A stretch of DNA of 64,000 bases from Bacillota bacterium (GCA_021828405.1 JAKARZ010000001.1:62001-126000), one strand, 5' to 3'; positions 32,409-41,358 are shown, counted from the stretch's first letter. A program made the numbers and translations. Notes: a model not told the origin generated them from the sequence alone.

Positions 32409-33389
32409 CTACGGTCCCGGTGGCGGCGCCAGGAACGCGTCGCGCAGTCGGTCCCCCCGCGCCCCCCCCCCCACGGCGGCCATGAGCGCCCCGACCACCG
32501 GCTCCACGTTGCTCACGTGCGACCACGCCTCCACCGTGGTGCGGTGCAGAGCCAGGTGAAACGCGTCCTGCAGCAGGGGATGGGATCCAAACCACAGTGA
32601 GCCCGCCAGCACCACTTCCACCGGGCCGCCATCGGGGTCATGCGCCAAGAGTCGCGCCGCCGCCGCCCCGGCTGACTCGCCCAGCCGGGTCCCCATGGTC
32701 ACCAGGAGATCCTGACACACCCGGTCCCCCCGTCCCGCCTCCTGAAAAATCAGGGGAGCCAGGAGGCCGAGTGTCCACTCGTCAATGCGGCCGAAGTACA
32801 AATCGGCCGCCAGCGTCGAAAAATCCGGCACGCCCAGCGCCAGCGGGATCACCTGCGCCAGGGTGGTGGCGGGCCCTCGTCCTTCATCGGCCCGAAAGGC
32901 TTGGTGCAGCGCCATTTTTACCAGGTCAGCCCCGCCGCCCAGGTCTCCCAGGGGATAGCCCAACCCGCCGATGTGGAACGCGAAGCCGTCCCGGTGGCGC
33001 CCGAGCACGTTCGTACCCGTGCCCGCGAGCACCAAGACGGCCGTCGGCCCCGACCCCGTCCGGCCGGCCGTGAGCGCAATCTCGGCATCGTTCACCACCG
33101 AAAAGGCAAACGCGAGAACCTTCCCCAGCGCCGCGGTCAGCCCGGCGAGGTCCTCGGGAAAGTCGGCGCCCGCCATGCCCAGCACCGCTTGGGACACATC
33201 GCCCGCCGCGGTGGCGGACAAGCGCAGCGCCACCGCGACCGCCTCCGCCACGGCGAGGGCGGCCGACTCCATGCCCACCACCTGGTGGTTGGAGGGGCCC
33301 GCGGTTCCCCGTCCCAACACCCGCGCGCCGTCGGATACGAGCGCCACCGTGTTGGTGGCGCCGCCATCCACCCCCACAAAGCGCGTCAT
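32409..33389 (-). CDS. BadF/BadG-family ATPase, N-acetylglucosamine kinase-like
   Basis: The 326-residue protein has the ASKHA phosphate-1 loop at the N-terminus (FVGVDGGATNTVALV). The second phosphate loop is in VLVLAGTGTNVLGRH and the adenosine loop in VVLAGSLWFGSHPLL. GLGYPLGDLGGGADLVKMAL and GRIDEWTLGLLAPLIF match N-acetylglucosamine/glucosamine kinases of the BadF family, not benzoyl-CoA reductase activators, because no 4Fe-4S Cys are present. It likely phosphorylates an amino sugar. Its start overlaps the stop of the GH4 gene by 4 bases, so the pair would act in one sugar-use pathway. A poly-C-rich tail ends the protein. Confidence 0.87.
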   Translation of the reverse strand: MTRFVGVDGGATNTVALVSDGARVLGRGTAGPSNHQVVGMESAALAVAEAVAVALRLSATAAGDVSQAVLGMAGADFPEDLAGLTAALGKVLAFAFSVVNDAEIALTAGRTGSGPTAVLVLAGTGTNVLGRHRDGFAFHIGGLGYPLGDLGGGADLVKMALHQAFRADEGRGPATTLAQVIPLALGVPDFSTLAADLYFGRIDEWTLGLLAPLIFQEAGRGDRVCQDLLVTMGTRLGESAGAAAARLLAHDPDGGPVEVVLAGSLWFGSHPLLQDAFHLALHRTTVEAWSHVSNVEPVVGALMAAVGGGARGDRLRDAFLAPPPGP

Positions 33390-34723
33390 GCGCCCCTGAA
33401 CCGGGGCAGGTAGGCCGCATGGGTGTCCAGCAGGTCATCCAGCAGCGCCTCGGCCACCGCCGCACTGGGCACCAGGGGATTGTTGAGGAGCGCCGCGAGC
33501 GCGAGCGAGCGCGAGCCCTGCAGCGCCGCCGCAATCGTCAGTCGTTCGTAAGCCTTGACCTGCGCCACCAGCCCCGCTGCGGCGGCCGGCAGCGGCCCCA
33601 CCGCCAGCGGGCGAGGCCCCCGGCCGTCGACCAGCGTGGACACTTCAATGACCGCCCCGGGGGACAGTTCGGGCAACAGGGTCCCGTTGGGCAGGTTGAC
33701 CACGATCTCCGTGGGCCGGTTCTGCGCCAGCGCTCGAATGAGTTCCACCGCCACCGCCGAATAGTATGCGCCGCCCCGCTGGGACAGCCCCGGCGGCAGG
33801 CGGCCCTCGTGATCCTGGCGATAATGGTCAAACAGCTCGGGTTCCAGCCGCAACAGATAGTCTGCGCGGGTTCCCCGACCCTCCGCCACGTCGCGCGCCT
33901 GCTCCTCCCGCATCCGGTCCGCCTGCCAGTAGTACCGGAGATAGGGGCTGGGCAACTGCCCCAGCGCCGCCGCAAGCACTGCGCCGTACTGGTTGGCCGG
34001 CACTTCGGGCCGGTCGGCCCACCTGGGGTCCGCGACGCCGGCCGTGCCGAGCACCTGCTCAGTCACCTCCGCCCCGTCGACGTACACGCGCGCAAACGAC
34101 AAATGATTCAGCCCGATAACGTCGAGACCCACCCGCCCGACACCCACCGCAAACGCCTCGGCCACCATGCGGCGAGCAATGTAAGGGCCGTTGCACAGCC
34201 CAATCACCCGCCGACCTGCCACTTCCTCCATGGCTTCGGTGATCAGGCCCGAGGGGTTGGTGAAATTGAGCACCCAGGCCGACGGAGCCTCGGCGCGAAT
34301 CGCCTGCGCCATCTCGACCGCGACCGGCACGGTGCGGAGCGCCTTCGCAAACCCCCCGGGCCCGACCGTCTCCTGACCCACGATGCCGTGCCGGAGCGGC
34401 ACATGCTCGTCCAGCGCGCGGGCCGGCAGTCCTCCCACGCGATACTGGGTCAGCACGAAATCGGCACCGGCAAACGGATGCGGGCACTCCGGGGCGAGGG
34501 CCCCTTCCACCACGACGCCGCGGCCCGCCGTGGCAGCGAGCCGCTGGCCGAACGCGGTGATGGCGAGCAGCTTGTCGCGGCCCGCGGCGACGTCCAGCAA
34601 CCGCACCCGTGCGAGCGGCAACTGCTCATCGCCGAGGAGCCCCGTGAGCAACTCGCCGGTGTAGGCGCTGCCACCTCCCACCACCACAATCTCGAGTCCT
34701 GTGGACTTGGCTGAACCGCCCAT
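33386..34723 (-). CDS. Family 4 glycoside hydrolase (6-phospho-beta-glucosidase type)
   Basis: The protein of about 445 residues opens with the NAD-binding motif IVVVGGGSAYTGELLTGLL. It carries QYRVGGLPARALDEHVPLRHG, ETVGPGGFAKALRTVPV, the sugar-binding VLNFTNPSGLITEAM, the metal-binding Cys in VIGLCNGPY and His in IGLNHLSFARVYV. GH4 enzymes use NAD+ and a divalent metal to cleave glycosides by redox elimination, usually of 6-phosphorylated substrates. Paired with the downstream sugar kinase it suggests use of a phosphorylated disaccharide, but no PTS genes are nearby, so the phosphate requirement is unproven. ATG 34723 has GAGG 5 bases upstream; a GTG at 34729 sits inside that site. Confidence 0.9.
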   Translation of the reverse strand: MGGSAKSTGLEIVVVGGGSAYTGELLTGLLGDEQLPLARVRLLDVAAGRDKLLAITAFGQRLAATAGRGVVVEGALAPECPHPFAGADFVLTQYRVGGLPARALDEHVPLRHGIVGQETVGPGGFAKALRTVPVAVEMAQAIRAEAPSAWVLNFTNPSGLITEAMEEVAGRRVIGLCNGPYIARRMVAEAFAVGVGRVGLDVIGLNHLSFARVYVDGAEVTEQVLGTAGVADPRWADRPEVPANQYGAVLAAALGQLPSPYLRYYWQADRMREEQARDVAEGRGTRADYLLRLEPELFDHYRQDHEGRLPPGLSQRGGAYYSAVAVELIRALAQNRPTEIVVNLPNGTLLPELSPGAVIEVSTLVDGRGPRPLAVGPLPAAAAGLVAQVKAYERLTIAAALQGSRSLALAALLNNPLVPSAAVAEALLDDLLDTHAAYLPRFRGA

Positions 34724-35044
34724 GCACACCTCGCGTTTCGCCGGGCCGAGAGCCGCGCCCTGGTGTTGATTCCACAGTTTACCACGTCAAGGCAACTTGG
34801 CGCAGTTGCGGCAAAGCTCCCAACCCGAAGCAGATAGGCACTCGCGTGGTGCGTGCTTGCTCTCCGCCGCGCAGGACCTATTTTCACTATAGCACGCGGC
34901 TGTCGGCCAGAGGTCCGGCAAACGACTGTAGGGGCGCCCTTGGCGGCCTGTCCGCCTGTGGACACCCGGAACAAACCGACACCGCTGCCGCACAACCTTT
35001 GCGGCCGCTCATGCGTTACACTTGGTCAGACACGGAGGTGGACG
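34724..35044. other. Divergent intergenic region between the GH4 and LCP genes; no gene seen
   Basis: About 320 bases contain a TATAGT on the minus strand near 34895, without a convincing -35, and the ribosome site of the LCP gene. Nothing else is recognised. Confidence 0.4.
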
Positions 35045-36334
35045 ATGAACGGCCAGAAGCGTACGGTGCGTCGCAGATTCCGACCCGGGAGAATGCTTGC
35101 CGTTCTCGCGGCGATCTTGGTTTTGGGCGCATCCGCCTTGGCCGCGAAAAACTACCTGACCAACCTGTCAGCGCTGGGAGCGCCGCCGCAAAACACCAGT
35201 CCCGAGTATCAGGTTGCGTTTCGGCATCGCATTACCATCCTGTTGATGGGTAGCTCGCTGCAGACCGGCGCCAACGGCCAGCTCATCACGAACAAGAACG
35301 CGCGCAACCGCACCGACACGATGATCCTGTTGTCGATCGATCCCCTCACCAAGCAGGTGGGCGTGCTGTCGATTCCCCGCGATACCCTGGTGAACCTGCC
35401 GGGCGTGGGGGTGACCAAGATTGCCGAAGCCGCCTATGTGGGCGGCCTGCCGGAGGCGGTCAAGGTCGTGGAGTCCACGTTTCATGTGCCCGTGGACTAC
35501 TACGCCTACCTGAGCATGTTTCAGTTCCCGAAGCTCATCAACGACATGGGCGGACTGGTGGTCGACGTCCCACAGCCCGAGGTGTACCAACCGTCCGGCG
35601 GCAAGCTAGGGATCGACCTCAAAGCCGGCGTACAACGCTTGAACGGCTGGCAAGTGCTGGCGTTCACCCGCTTCCGCCAAACCCAGCAGGGGGACATCAG
35701 CCGCATTCAGCAGCAGCAAGCCGTGCTGCAGGACATCGCACACCAACTGCTGCAGCCCAAGAACATTCCCCTCATCCCCAAGTTGGTGGGGGACTTCTCC
35801 AATCTGGTCAACACCAACCTGAGCGACACCCAGATGCTGTCGCTGGCGCTATTTTCCAAGCAGATCAACCTGTCAACGATTCGCTACGGCACGGTGCCGG
35901 GCATGGCCACCCAAAACCACGATGCCCTGCTGTCGGGCGTGCTGGACAATTGGACCTACAGCCGCCACCTGACGCCGGTGGTCATTCAGAACGTGCTGTT
36001 GGCGCAGCCGCTGACGGCCGCCCAAAAGAAGTCGTTGACGATTTACGTGGCCAGCGGCACCTCATCGATGGCGCCGGCCACCGCGCTGGCCCAACAGCTC
36101 ACGAAGGCTGGCTACACCGTGGCGGGCGTGGGCTGGGCCAACAGCCACACGCACCAGCAGACCGTCATCCTCAACACCACCGGCGACAAGTGGCTGGACA
36201 CGTCGCTGCAGGCGATGGTGGGCAACAGCGTCGTGCAGTTCACCGCCTACCACACCACGCCGTGGGACCTCAAAATCACGGTGGGCAGTGACTACACGCC
36301 TCCCGCGAGCGGGTCTGGCTCATCCGGCGGCTAG
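35045..36334 (+). CDS. LCP-family (LytR-CpsA-Psr) cell-wall glycopolymer ligase with LytR C-terminal domain
   Basis: The 429-residue protein has a basic N-terminus, one signal anchor (MLAVLAAILVLGASALAA, about 17-34) and the LCP domain. LCP hallmarks are ITILLMGSS, NRTDTMILLSIDPLTKQV with the Arg-Asp pair, VLSIPRDTLVNLPG, KIAEAAYVGG, LINDMGGLVVDV, LNGWQVLAFTRFRQ and DISRIQQQQAVLQ. The last 110 residues (TIYVASGTSSMAPATALAQQL) form a LytR_C domain. These enzymes attach undecaprenyl-linked glycans to peptidoglycan on the outer membrane face. It is thus a candidate for anchoring the polymer made from the 7.5-17.5 kb sugars. ATG 35045 follows GGAGGTGG. Confidence 0.92.
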   Translation: MNGQKRTVRRRFRPGRMLAVLAAILVLGASALAAKNYLTNLSALGAPPQNTSPEYQVAFRHRITILLMGSSLQTGANGQLITNKNARNRTDTMILLSIDPLTKQVGVLSIPRDTLVNLPGVGVTKIAEAAYVGGLPEAVKVVESTFHVPVDYYAYLSMFQFPKLINDMGGLVVDVPQPEVYQPSGGKLGIDLKAGVQRLNGWQVLAFTRFRQTQQGDISRIQQQQAVLQDIAHQLLQPKNIPLIPKLVGDFSNLVNTNLSDTQMLSLALFSKQINLSTIRYGTVPGMATQNHDALLSGVLDNWTYSRHLTPVVIQNVLLAQPLTAAQKKSLTIYVASGTSSMAPATALAQQLTKAGYTVAGVGWANSHTHQQTVILNTTGDKWLDTSLQAMVGNSVVQFTAYHTTPWDLKITVGSDYTPPASGSGSSGG

Positions 36335-36371
36335 CCCGCCCGCATCGCAGCATCGGATCGAGTGGCGCGGC

Positions 36372-36797
36372 CTAAGCTGGCGCCACTCCTTCTGTCAGGA
36401 GCTCGGTCACGCGGTCGCGGATCTGGTCCCGCACCCTCCGAAACACAGCCAGCCGCTCCTCTTCGGTCCCGGTGGCCCGGGCCGGATCCGGGAGCGGCCA
36501 GTGCAGGCGGCGCACATGCGCCGGCGTCACCGGGCAGCGCTCCTCGGCGTCGCCGCACAGCGTCACCGCGATGTCGGCCGCGTTCAGCCGCTCGATGTCA
36601 ATGGGCTTGGACCGGTGACCCGTGATGTCAATGCCCGCTTCATCCATGACCCGGATGGCCAGGGGATTTACCCGGGATGGTTCCAAGCCCCCGCTCTCGG
36701 CCCGCTGGCCGTTGCCGGCCCACGCATTGAAGAATCCTTCGGCCATTTGGCTCCGTGCCGAATTCCCGGTGCAGATGAAGTAAACCAGTTGGGCCAT
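36372..36797 (-). CDS. arsC: Thioredoxin-coupled arsenate reductase (ArsC, low-molecular-weight phosphatase fold)
   Basis: The 141-residue protein has the LMW phosphatase P-loop CTGNSARS (Cys9-x5-Arg15). The two further Cys of thioredoxin-type arsenate reductases are at 81 and 88 (TLCGDAEERCPV). Asp109, in WPLPDPA, is the usual general acid. It would reduce arsenate to arsenite using the Cys relay. No arsR, arsB or acr3 gene is adjacent, so export must be encoded elsewhere. ATG 36797 was chosen because AAGGAGG precedes it; upstream in-frame sequence is not family-like. The leader carries a 9-base tandem duplication. Confidence 0.92.
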   Translation of the reverse strand: MAQLVYFICTGNSARSQMAEGFFNAWAGNGQRAESGGLEPSRVNPLAIRVMDEAGIDITGHRSKPIDIERLNAADIAVTLCGDAEERCPVTPAHVRRLHWPLPDPARATGTEEERLAVFRRVRDQIRDRVTELLTEGVAPA

Positions 36798-36818
36798 TTT
36801 GCTGCCTCCTTCTCCTCC

Positions 36819-36836
36819 ATCTCTCCGGTCTCTCCG
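36819..36836 (-). repeat. 9-base tandem duplication in the arsC leader
   Basis: CGGAGAGAC and CGGAGAGAT lie side by side on the minus strand and lead into GGAGGAGAAGGAGG, the ribosome site of arsC. Confidence 0.75.
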
Positions 36837-36852
36837 TGCATGCCGCCATGAA

Positions 36853-38082
36853 TCACGGATCGCGGTCCCGGGGGAGCTCCCGCTGAAGCGATGAGCCGCC
36901 GAGCTCCGGGGCGTTAACCAACAGGCGCGCCGGCCCAATGGCGGCAGCGCCAAACCGCTGCCGAATCCGGTCAATCGCCTCGGCCCTCGCGGCCTCACCC
37001 GGCGCGTCCCCCCAGTCGAGGCGGGTCTGGGCTGATTTCGTCTCCCACCCGCTTACGGTGAGACCCAAGAGCCGCACGGGGTCCGGGTGCGGCCGGGTTT
37101 CAAACAGGCGCACCGCCGCCCTGTACAGCGGATCCGTGTAGCAGGTGGGGGCCGCAAGCTGCGTCTGGTGGGTGTGGCTCACAAACTGGTGGGTCTTGTA
37201 TTTCAACGCCACGGTGCGGCCGGAAAGCCCTGCGGCGCGGAGTCGGCTGGCGACGTGATCCGCCAGGGCCAGCAGGACCGGTCGCGCGTCCTGGACTGCC
37301 GCCACATCCTGCGCCAGGGTGGTTTCCGCCCCCACAGAGCGGGTGTCGCCGGGCGCGGCCCGCATGACGGGGGTCGTGTCCTGGCCGCGGGCCCGCTCAC
37401 GGAGCGCACGCCCGCCCTGTCCCAGCCAGGCGCTGAGGCGCTCGTCATCCAGCGCCGCCAGTTGGCCCACGGTCTCGATGCCGTGGCTCAGAAGCCGCTC
37501 GGCCAACTTCGGGCCCACGCCGTACAGGTCACCCACCGGTCGCGGCCAGAGGCGCCGCGCCACGTCCGCGGGCCACAGCACGGTGATGCCGGCCGGCTTG
37601 CTCCAATCGCTCACCTGCTTGGCGAGCATCTTGTTGGCACTCACCCCCACGCTCACGGTGAGGCCGCAGGCCGCTCGCACGGCGTCCTGCAGCGCCACGG
37701 CCGCCTGGCTGGGGTCTGGCCCCCACAGGTGCCAGCCTCCGGTCATGTCCAGCCACGCCTCATCGATCGACAGTGGCTCCACCAGCGGCGAAAATGTGGG
37801 AAAGACGGCTCGCATCTGGCGAGAGCGATGGCGATAGAGGGCGGGAGCGGGCGGGACCACCACCAGCGTGGGGCACAGCGCCAGCGCCCGGCCCAGCGGC
37901 ATGGCGGTGCGGATGCCGAAGGCCCGCGCCGGGTAGCTCGCGGTCAGCACCACCCCGTGGCGCTCCGACGGGCTGCCCGCCACCACCATGGGCACCGTGG
38001 CCAGGCGGGGCTCCTCCGCGATGTGGCAGGCGGCAAAGAAAGCATCCGCATCGCAGTGGAACACCACGGGGTCGCTGGCCAC
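36853..38082 (-). CDS. dinB: DNA polymerase IV (Y-family translesion polymerase)
   Basis: The 409-residue protein shows the Y-family palm motifs: VVFHCDADAFFAAC (first Asp), TASYPARAFGIRTAMP, and VEPLSIDEAWLDMTG with the catalytic Asp-Glu. SVGVSANKMLAKQVSDWSKP follows, then the thumb helix-hairpin-helix VGDLYGVGPKLAERLLSHGI and a little-finger domain. It copies damaged templates at low fidelity. A C-terminal beta-clamp-binding motif is not obvious (LLVNAPELGGSSLQREL). ATG 38082. The gene precedes arsC on the minus strand with a 55-base gap. Confidence 0.92.
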   Translation of the reverse strand: MASDPVVFHCDADAFFAACHIAEEPRLATVPMVVAGSPSERHGVVLTASYPARAFGIRTAMPLGRALALCPTLVVVPPAPALYRHRSRQMRAVFPTFSPLVEPLSIDEAWLDMTGGWHLWGPDPSQAAVALQDAVRAACGLTVSVGVSANKMLAKQVSDWSKPAGITVLWPADVARRLWPRPVGDLYGVGPKLAERLLSHGIETVGQLAALDDERLSAWLGQGGRALRERARGQDTTPVMRAAPGDTRSVGAETTLAQDVAAVQDARPVLLALADHVASRLRAAGLSGRTVALKYKTHQFVSHTHQTQLAAPTCYTDPLYRAAVRLFETRPHPDPVRLLGLTVSGWETKSAQTRLDWGDAPGEAARAEAIDRIRQRFGAAAIGPARLLVNAPELGGSSLQRELPRDRDP

Positions 38083-38139
38083 GCCCTTCCCCTCCCGCGC
38101 TCATCATAGCAGGACGCACCCCGCCGACCGGGCTCGCGG

Positions 38140-38739
38140 TCAGCCCACCGTGAGATGGGCCATAATGAGGACGATGAGGACCTGCAAGCTGCCCTGCACG
38201 GCCGCCAGCCGCAGCACGACCGTGTTGGACCGCTGGATGCGCGCGGCGTCCGGCTCGCGCCGCGCCAGCTCCCTGGCAATGCGCCACTCGTTCCAGGTGA
38301 TGGCCGCCCCCTGCCCCACCAGGATGACCGACACCCCGATGGCCACGCCCACCCAAGCCAGGTCGGGACTACCTGGCGACAGAAACCCGAAAGCCTGCGC
38401 CAAAAACCAGCCTCCCACCACGCTGGTGAACGCCACCGTAGGCATGTACAGCAGTGTCTTCGGCACCAGGTACCGCACCAGGGCGCGCCGCTCCGCCGGC
38501 GTGATGCGCCGGAGCACCGGGCCCAAAATAAAGCCCAGAAACAAGTCGGCGCCGGTCCAGAGCATGCCGGCCATGACGTGGCTGTAGTCCAGGAGGTAAA
38601 GGTCCTTGGTTATGACGGCCACCCCCATCACGACCGGGAGAATCAGGATCCACCAGGTCAGCGCCCGCCAGCGGCCGCGGGCCACTGGCGGCTGTCGTCC
38701 GCCGTTCCCGTCAGGGCTCTTCGCCTTTCCCCTGTCCAT
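38140..38739 (-). CDS. CopD-like four- to five-helix membrane protein (paralogue 1)
   Basis: The 199-residue protein has about five hydrophobic helices. YSHVMAGMLWTGADLFLGFI includes a His and Trp-Thr-Gly pattern like that of CopD/DUF2269-type membrane proteins, which may bind copper or heme. GPVLRRITPAERRALVRYLVPKTLLYMP and the C-terminal LQVLIVLIMAHLTVG are shared almost word for word with the protein at 41382-41963, so the two are paralogues. Function is not established. ATG 38739 has AAGGAGG 7 bases upstream, inside a 9-base tandem duplication. Confidence 0.7.
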   Translation of the reverse strand: MDRGKAKSPDGNGGRQPPVARGRWRALTWWILILPVVMGVAVITKDLYLLDYSHVMAGMLWTGADLFLGFILGPVLRRITPAERRALVRYLVPKTLLYMPTVAFTSVVGGWFLAQAFGFLSPGSPDLAWVGVAIGVSVILVGQGAAITWNEWRIARELARREPDAARIQRSNTVVLRLAAVQGSLQVLIVLIMAHLTVG

Positions 38740-38744
38740 GCGAT

Positions 38745-38762
38745 GTCCTCCTTGGACTCCTT
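38745..38762 (-). repeat. 9-base tandem duplication spanning the ribosome site of CopD-like paralogue 1
   Basis: AAGGAGTCC and AAGGAGGAC are adjacent on the minus strand; the second is the Shine-Dalgarno sequence for the ATG at 38739. The first copy could act as a spare. Confidence 0.78.
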
Positions 38763-39742
38763 CTTATATGGGTCGCATGCTCACTATAGATCTCTTCGCT
38801 GGAACCAGTCGGCACCGAGCGCCCGCCGAATCCTCCCCGTGCGCACGGCTTGCGGCAGAGCCCAAAGCCGTCCCGCGCGCGGCGGCCTCCAAACCACACA
38901 CCCACACATTGGCGTTTGCGGGGCCTCGGCTCGCGTCCAAAAGCGGCCCGTGGCAGGAAGGAAACATGGTCTCCGCACGCGGGACGATGGGGCGTCCCGC
39001 GCTTTCTGCCAATTGTGGGCGTAAGGCGTTGTAGCTTCAAAGGAGGCGTGGGGGTACCACGTGACCCTCGAACCCCCGGGCCCCGGCGGCTGGCTGACGG
39101 CCTGCTGGGTCGGCGCCACCGGTCGCGCATCCAGTCGGGACGCCACGAGTCGTAGTAGGTTGCATCTCTTTTTCTGAAGACACTGTCACTCGTTGGGGTA
39201 CGCGTCGGAGCTCGACAGGTAGGCGGTGTGGTGACGGCGATGGCCCTCCACGGTCATCGTGGGCATGCCTCCGGCCTTTCATGTCGGCCGAAGGTTCTTT
39301 GGGCACGCAGCGGCAGAGAGGTCAGCATCCCGCATGCGTTTGCTGGGCCCGGTGGAGTGACGTGCCCTGTTGGTCCGGCCGTTGGGGAACTGGGACAAAA
39401 CCGCCAAGTCGCTTGCCCTAGGGGATGGACTCATCGCCGCTACCGGCGGCCAGGGCCGAACGACCGCCGGATCATGGCTCCAGGGGCGCAGCCCGCGCGC
39501 GGCCAGTGGGGAGCCATTCGCGTGGTTGGGACGGCGCACGACGTCTCCTTCGTCTGGTGTGCCCCGGGACACACCGGTGCGCACGCGCCAGCGCCGAAGC
39601 GGCATCCACATGCAGTATCTGAATGCCTAAGCTTTATACACGGCCCGAGGCGAGCCGAGGCCGCTGGAGCGCAGGCATGGCGCCAACCGCGGTCTCATGA
39701 CGCTCGAGCTCATCATCAAAAGATAATGTCCCTTAACATCCC
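38763..39742. other. About 1 kb without a recognisable gene
   Basis: No frame here shows family motifs or a credible ribosome site plus start. A 9-bp imperfect hairpin lies at about 39271-39297. The sequence is patchy in composition, with GC-rich parts and a T-run near 39168-39173, consistent with decayed DNA, but I cannot identify what decayed. Confidence 0.5.
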
Positions 39743-39772
39743 TTGTCCTATGCCCCCTATCCATGCCATAAT
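39743..39772 (+). promoter_or_regulatory. Candidate promoter of the 79-residue protein gene
   Basis: TTGTCC (39743-39748) and CATAAT (39767-39772) are 18 bases apart in an AT-richer patch, about 73 bases before the start codon. Confidence 0.5.
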
Positions 39773-39845
39773 GCATGTGTACCATACTCTCCGGTTCTGC
39801 TCGGTTCGGGTCTGTTCCGGTAGTAGCATTCACAGGAGGGACACC

Positions 39846-40085
39846 ATGAAGATCAAGGAAGTTGACGGGGAGCCCTCGATGTCTCGTCGGGGCCGGTTAT
39901 CCCCCTTTCAGTCCGTATATGACCGCCTGGCTAAGTTAGACGATAGCAAGTGGCTGGAGGTCACGGCGGATTCCGAGGAGGAATTTCGGAAGCTGCTGAC
40001 GAGTTTTCGGGCCCATCGCAATCCCAAGATGCGAACCCGGACTAAGGACAACACGGTCATTTTCGTGCAGGAGCGGCGCCAGTAA
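39846..40085 (+). CDS. Small conserved-looking hypothetical protein (79 residues)
   Basis: ATG 39846 follows AGGAGGG at 5-6 bases. The protein is charged and has no membrane segment. It reads like a compact alpha/beta module (LSPFQSVYDRLAKLDDSKWL, EVTADSEEEFRKLLTSF) ending in a basic strand pair (RTRTKDNTVIFVQERRQ) that might bind nucleic acid. No family is recognised. Its own promoter upstream and a strong hairpin downstream suggest a single-gene unit. Confidence 0.7.
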   Translation: MKIKEVDGEPSMSRRGRLSPFQSVYDRLAKLDDSKWLEVTADSEEEFRKLLTSFRAHRNPKMRTRTKDNTVIFVQERRQ

Positions 40086-40124
40086 GCTTCGTGCACCATG
40101 CCTTTTCGATGGAGTTCCCTCCGC

Positions 40125-40160
40125 TGACGCCCCTTCCTCGCGCGCGAGAAAGGGGCGTCA
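40125..40160. terminator. Bidirectional terminator between convergent genes
   Basis: TGACGCCCCTT (40125-40135) pairs with AAGGGGCGTCA (40150-40160); the loop contains a further CTCG/CGAG pair. It lies between the stop of the 79-residue protein gene and that of the cyclase gene. Confidence 0.8.
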
Positions 40161-40193
40161 TATGGGTGTCTGTTCCTCCCGGTGGCCACGCCA

Positions 40194-40817
40194 TTAGAGC
40201 GGCAGGCCCACCACGCGCGCCGGGTCGCCGTTGCTGTCCGCCACCTTAATGGGCAGCGCGACCAACTGAAACACATCCGGCAGCGCCGGCGTATACGCGA
40301 GGTTCTCCAGGATAAGGCAGTCTCCCCCGAGGAGAATGCGGTGCAGAGGAAACGTCGTGGTGGCCACCGGGTCCGCCGACGGCGTGTCCAGCGCCAACAG
40401 CGTGACGCCGCGGCTCACCAGCCAATGGGCCGCCTCCTCCGTGAGGATGGGGAAGGGGCCAAAATACGCGGGCGTGTTCCACCGCGCATGCGTGCCCGTG
40501 TCCACCACGACGGCCCGGTGATGGCAGTCCTCTCCCAACTGGGCCACCAGCAGATCGACACCCACCTCGGCCGCCTCCCCGGCGTGCACCACATGGGCCG
40601 GGCACATGAACCGCGTCAGCGGGTATTCGTGCAGCGAGGGCCGATGGGCAAAGAAGTGGAGCGGCCCGTCAATGTGCGTGCCCACATGATTCCAGAACCG
40701 ATATTCCGACAGCCCGTAGCCATCGCGGGCCGCTTCCGCAAAGTGATGCAACACCGGGGACGGTTGCCCGGGGTACATCAGCATGTCCTCGGACACCGTG
40801 CGCGTCAAGTCCCACAT
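40194..40817 (-). CDS. Cyclase-family metal-dependent hydrolase (kynurenine formamidase-like)
   Basis: The 207-residue protein carries the family's metal site HVGTHIDGPLHF (His44, His48, Asp50, His54), preceded by the MYPGQPSP strand typical of the KynB/cyclase fold. AVVVDTGTHARWN and LLALDTPSADP form the rest of the active site. Members hydrolyse formyl-kynurenine or related amides and lactones, or form cyclic products; the true substrate is not clear and no tryptophan-degradation genes are adjacent. ATG 40817 has AGGAG 7 bases upstream; the longer open frame lacks similarity. Confidence 0.87.
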   Translation of the reverse strand: MWDLTRTVSEDMLMYPGQPSPVLHHFAEAARDGYGLSEYRFWNHVGTHIDGPLHFFAHRPSLHEYPLTRFMCPAHVVHAGEAAEVGVDLLVAQLGEDCHHRAVVVDTGTHARWNTPAYFGPFPILTEEAAHWLVSRGVTLLALDTPSADPVATTTFPLHRILLGGDCLILENLAYTPALPDVFQLVALPIKVADSNGDPARVVGLPL

Positions 40818-41017
40818 GCCAAGGCTCCTCTCGTGTCGCCTCCATGCATTATAGTGGCACGGACGTGCAACCCAGGGGTTCATGGGCCCAACCCCCATCG
40901 GCGCAAGAACTCTCCCGAAGCGGCACTCCCCGCCAGCGCGGTAGCATGCAGCACACGGGGTGCCCCCCAAGGAGCGCCGGCGCACCGGAGGCCCTCAGCT
41001 CACACCCAGCCGCCTCG

Positions 41018-41344
41018 CTAGCCCAGCAATTCGCGCAGATTCGTCTGCAGGACCGCCACATCACCCGAAATGTCCATGGAGTCCGCAACCACCTCCACGA
41101 TGTTGCAGGCGGTGATGATGTGCTCCACTTGCGCCAGAGCTCCCTGGGCAGCCGCTACCTGCGTCAGAATATCGCGACAAGACTCCTCCCTAACTATCAT
41201 CGCTTGAATGCCGCGCAACTGTCCTTCCACACGTTTTAATCTTGCCATCATATTAGATTTATTCCAATACACAACTCTCCGAGCTATATCTTCGGCCTCT
41301 TTGCTGTGTTGCTGGCCACCGCGTTCTGGATGCTCTCCCTTCAT
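41018..41344 (-). CDS. CsoR/RcnR-family (DUF156) regulator with altered metal-ligand positions
   Basis: The 108-residue protein has the all-helical CsoR core: NMMARLKRVEGQLRGIQAMI, EESCRDILTQVAAAQGAL. Cys56 is the first ligand of the classical Cys-x24-His-x3-Cys set. Residues 81 and 85, where His and Cys are expected without gaps, are Asn and Val. A His75 and a Cys80 lie nearby instead. It may sense another metal or a thiol/aldehyde signal rather than Cu(I). It follows the CopD-like gene at 41382-41963 on the same strand with a 37-base gap, and probably regulates it. ATG 41344 has AAAGGGTGA upstream; a TTG at 41389 is in frame. Confidence 0.85.
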   Translation of the reverse strand: MKGEHPERGGQQHSKEAEDIARRVVYWNKSNMMARLKRVEGQLRGIQAMIVREESCRDILTQVAAAQGALAQVEHIITACNIVEVVADSMDISGDVAVLQTNLRELLG

Positions 41345-41358
41345 AAATCTATCGTCAC

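Noticed and set aside
32409..33389. BadF-type protein as a benzoyl-CoA or 2-hydroxyacyl-CoA dehydratase activator
   Set aside because: No iron-sulphur Cys are present, and the partner gene is a GH4 glycosidase, so a sugar kinase role fits better.
38763..39742. Possible transposase relic in the 1 kb gap
   Set aside because: I looked for DDE, IS110 and HTH landmarks in several frames and found none that hold up.
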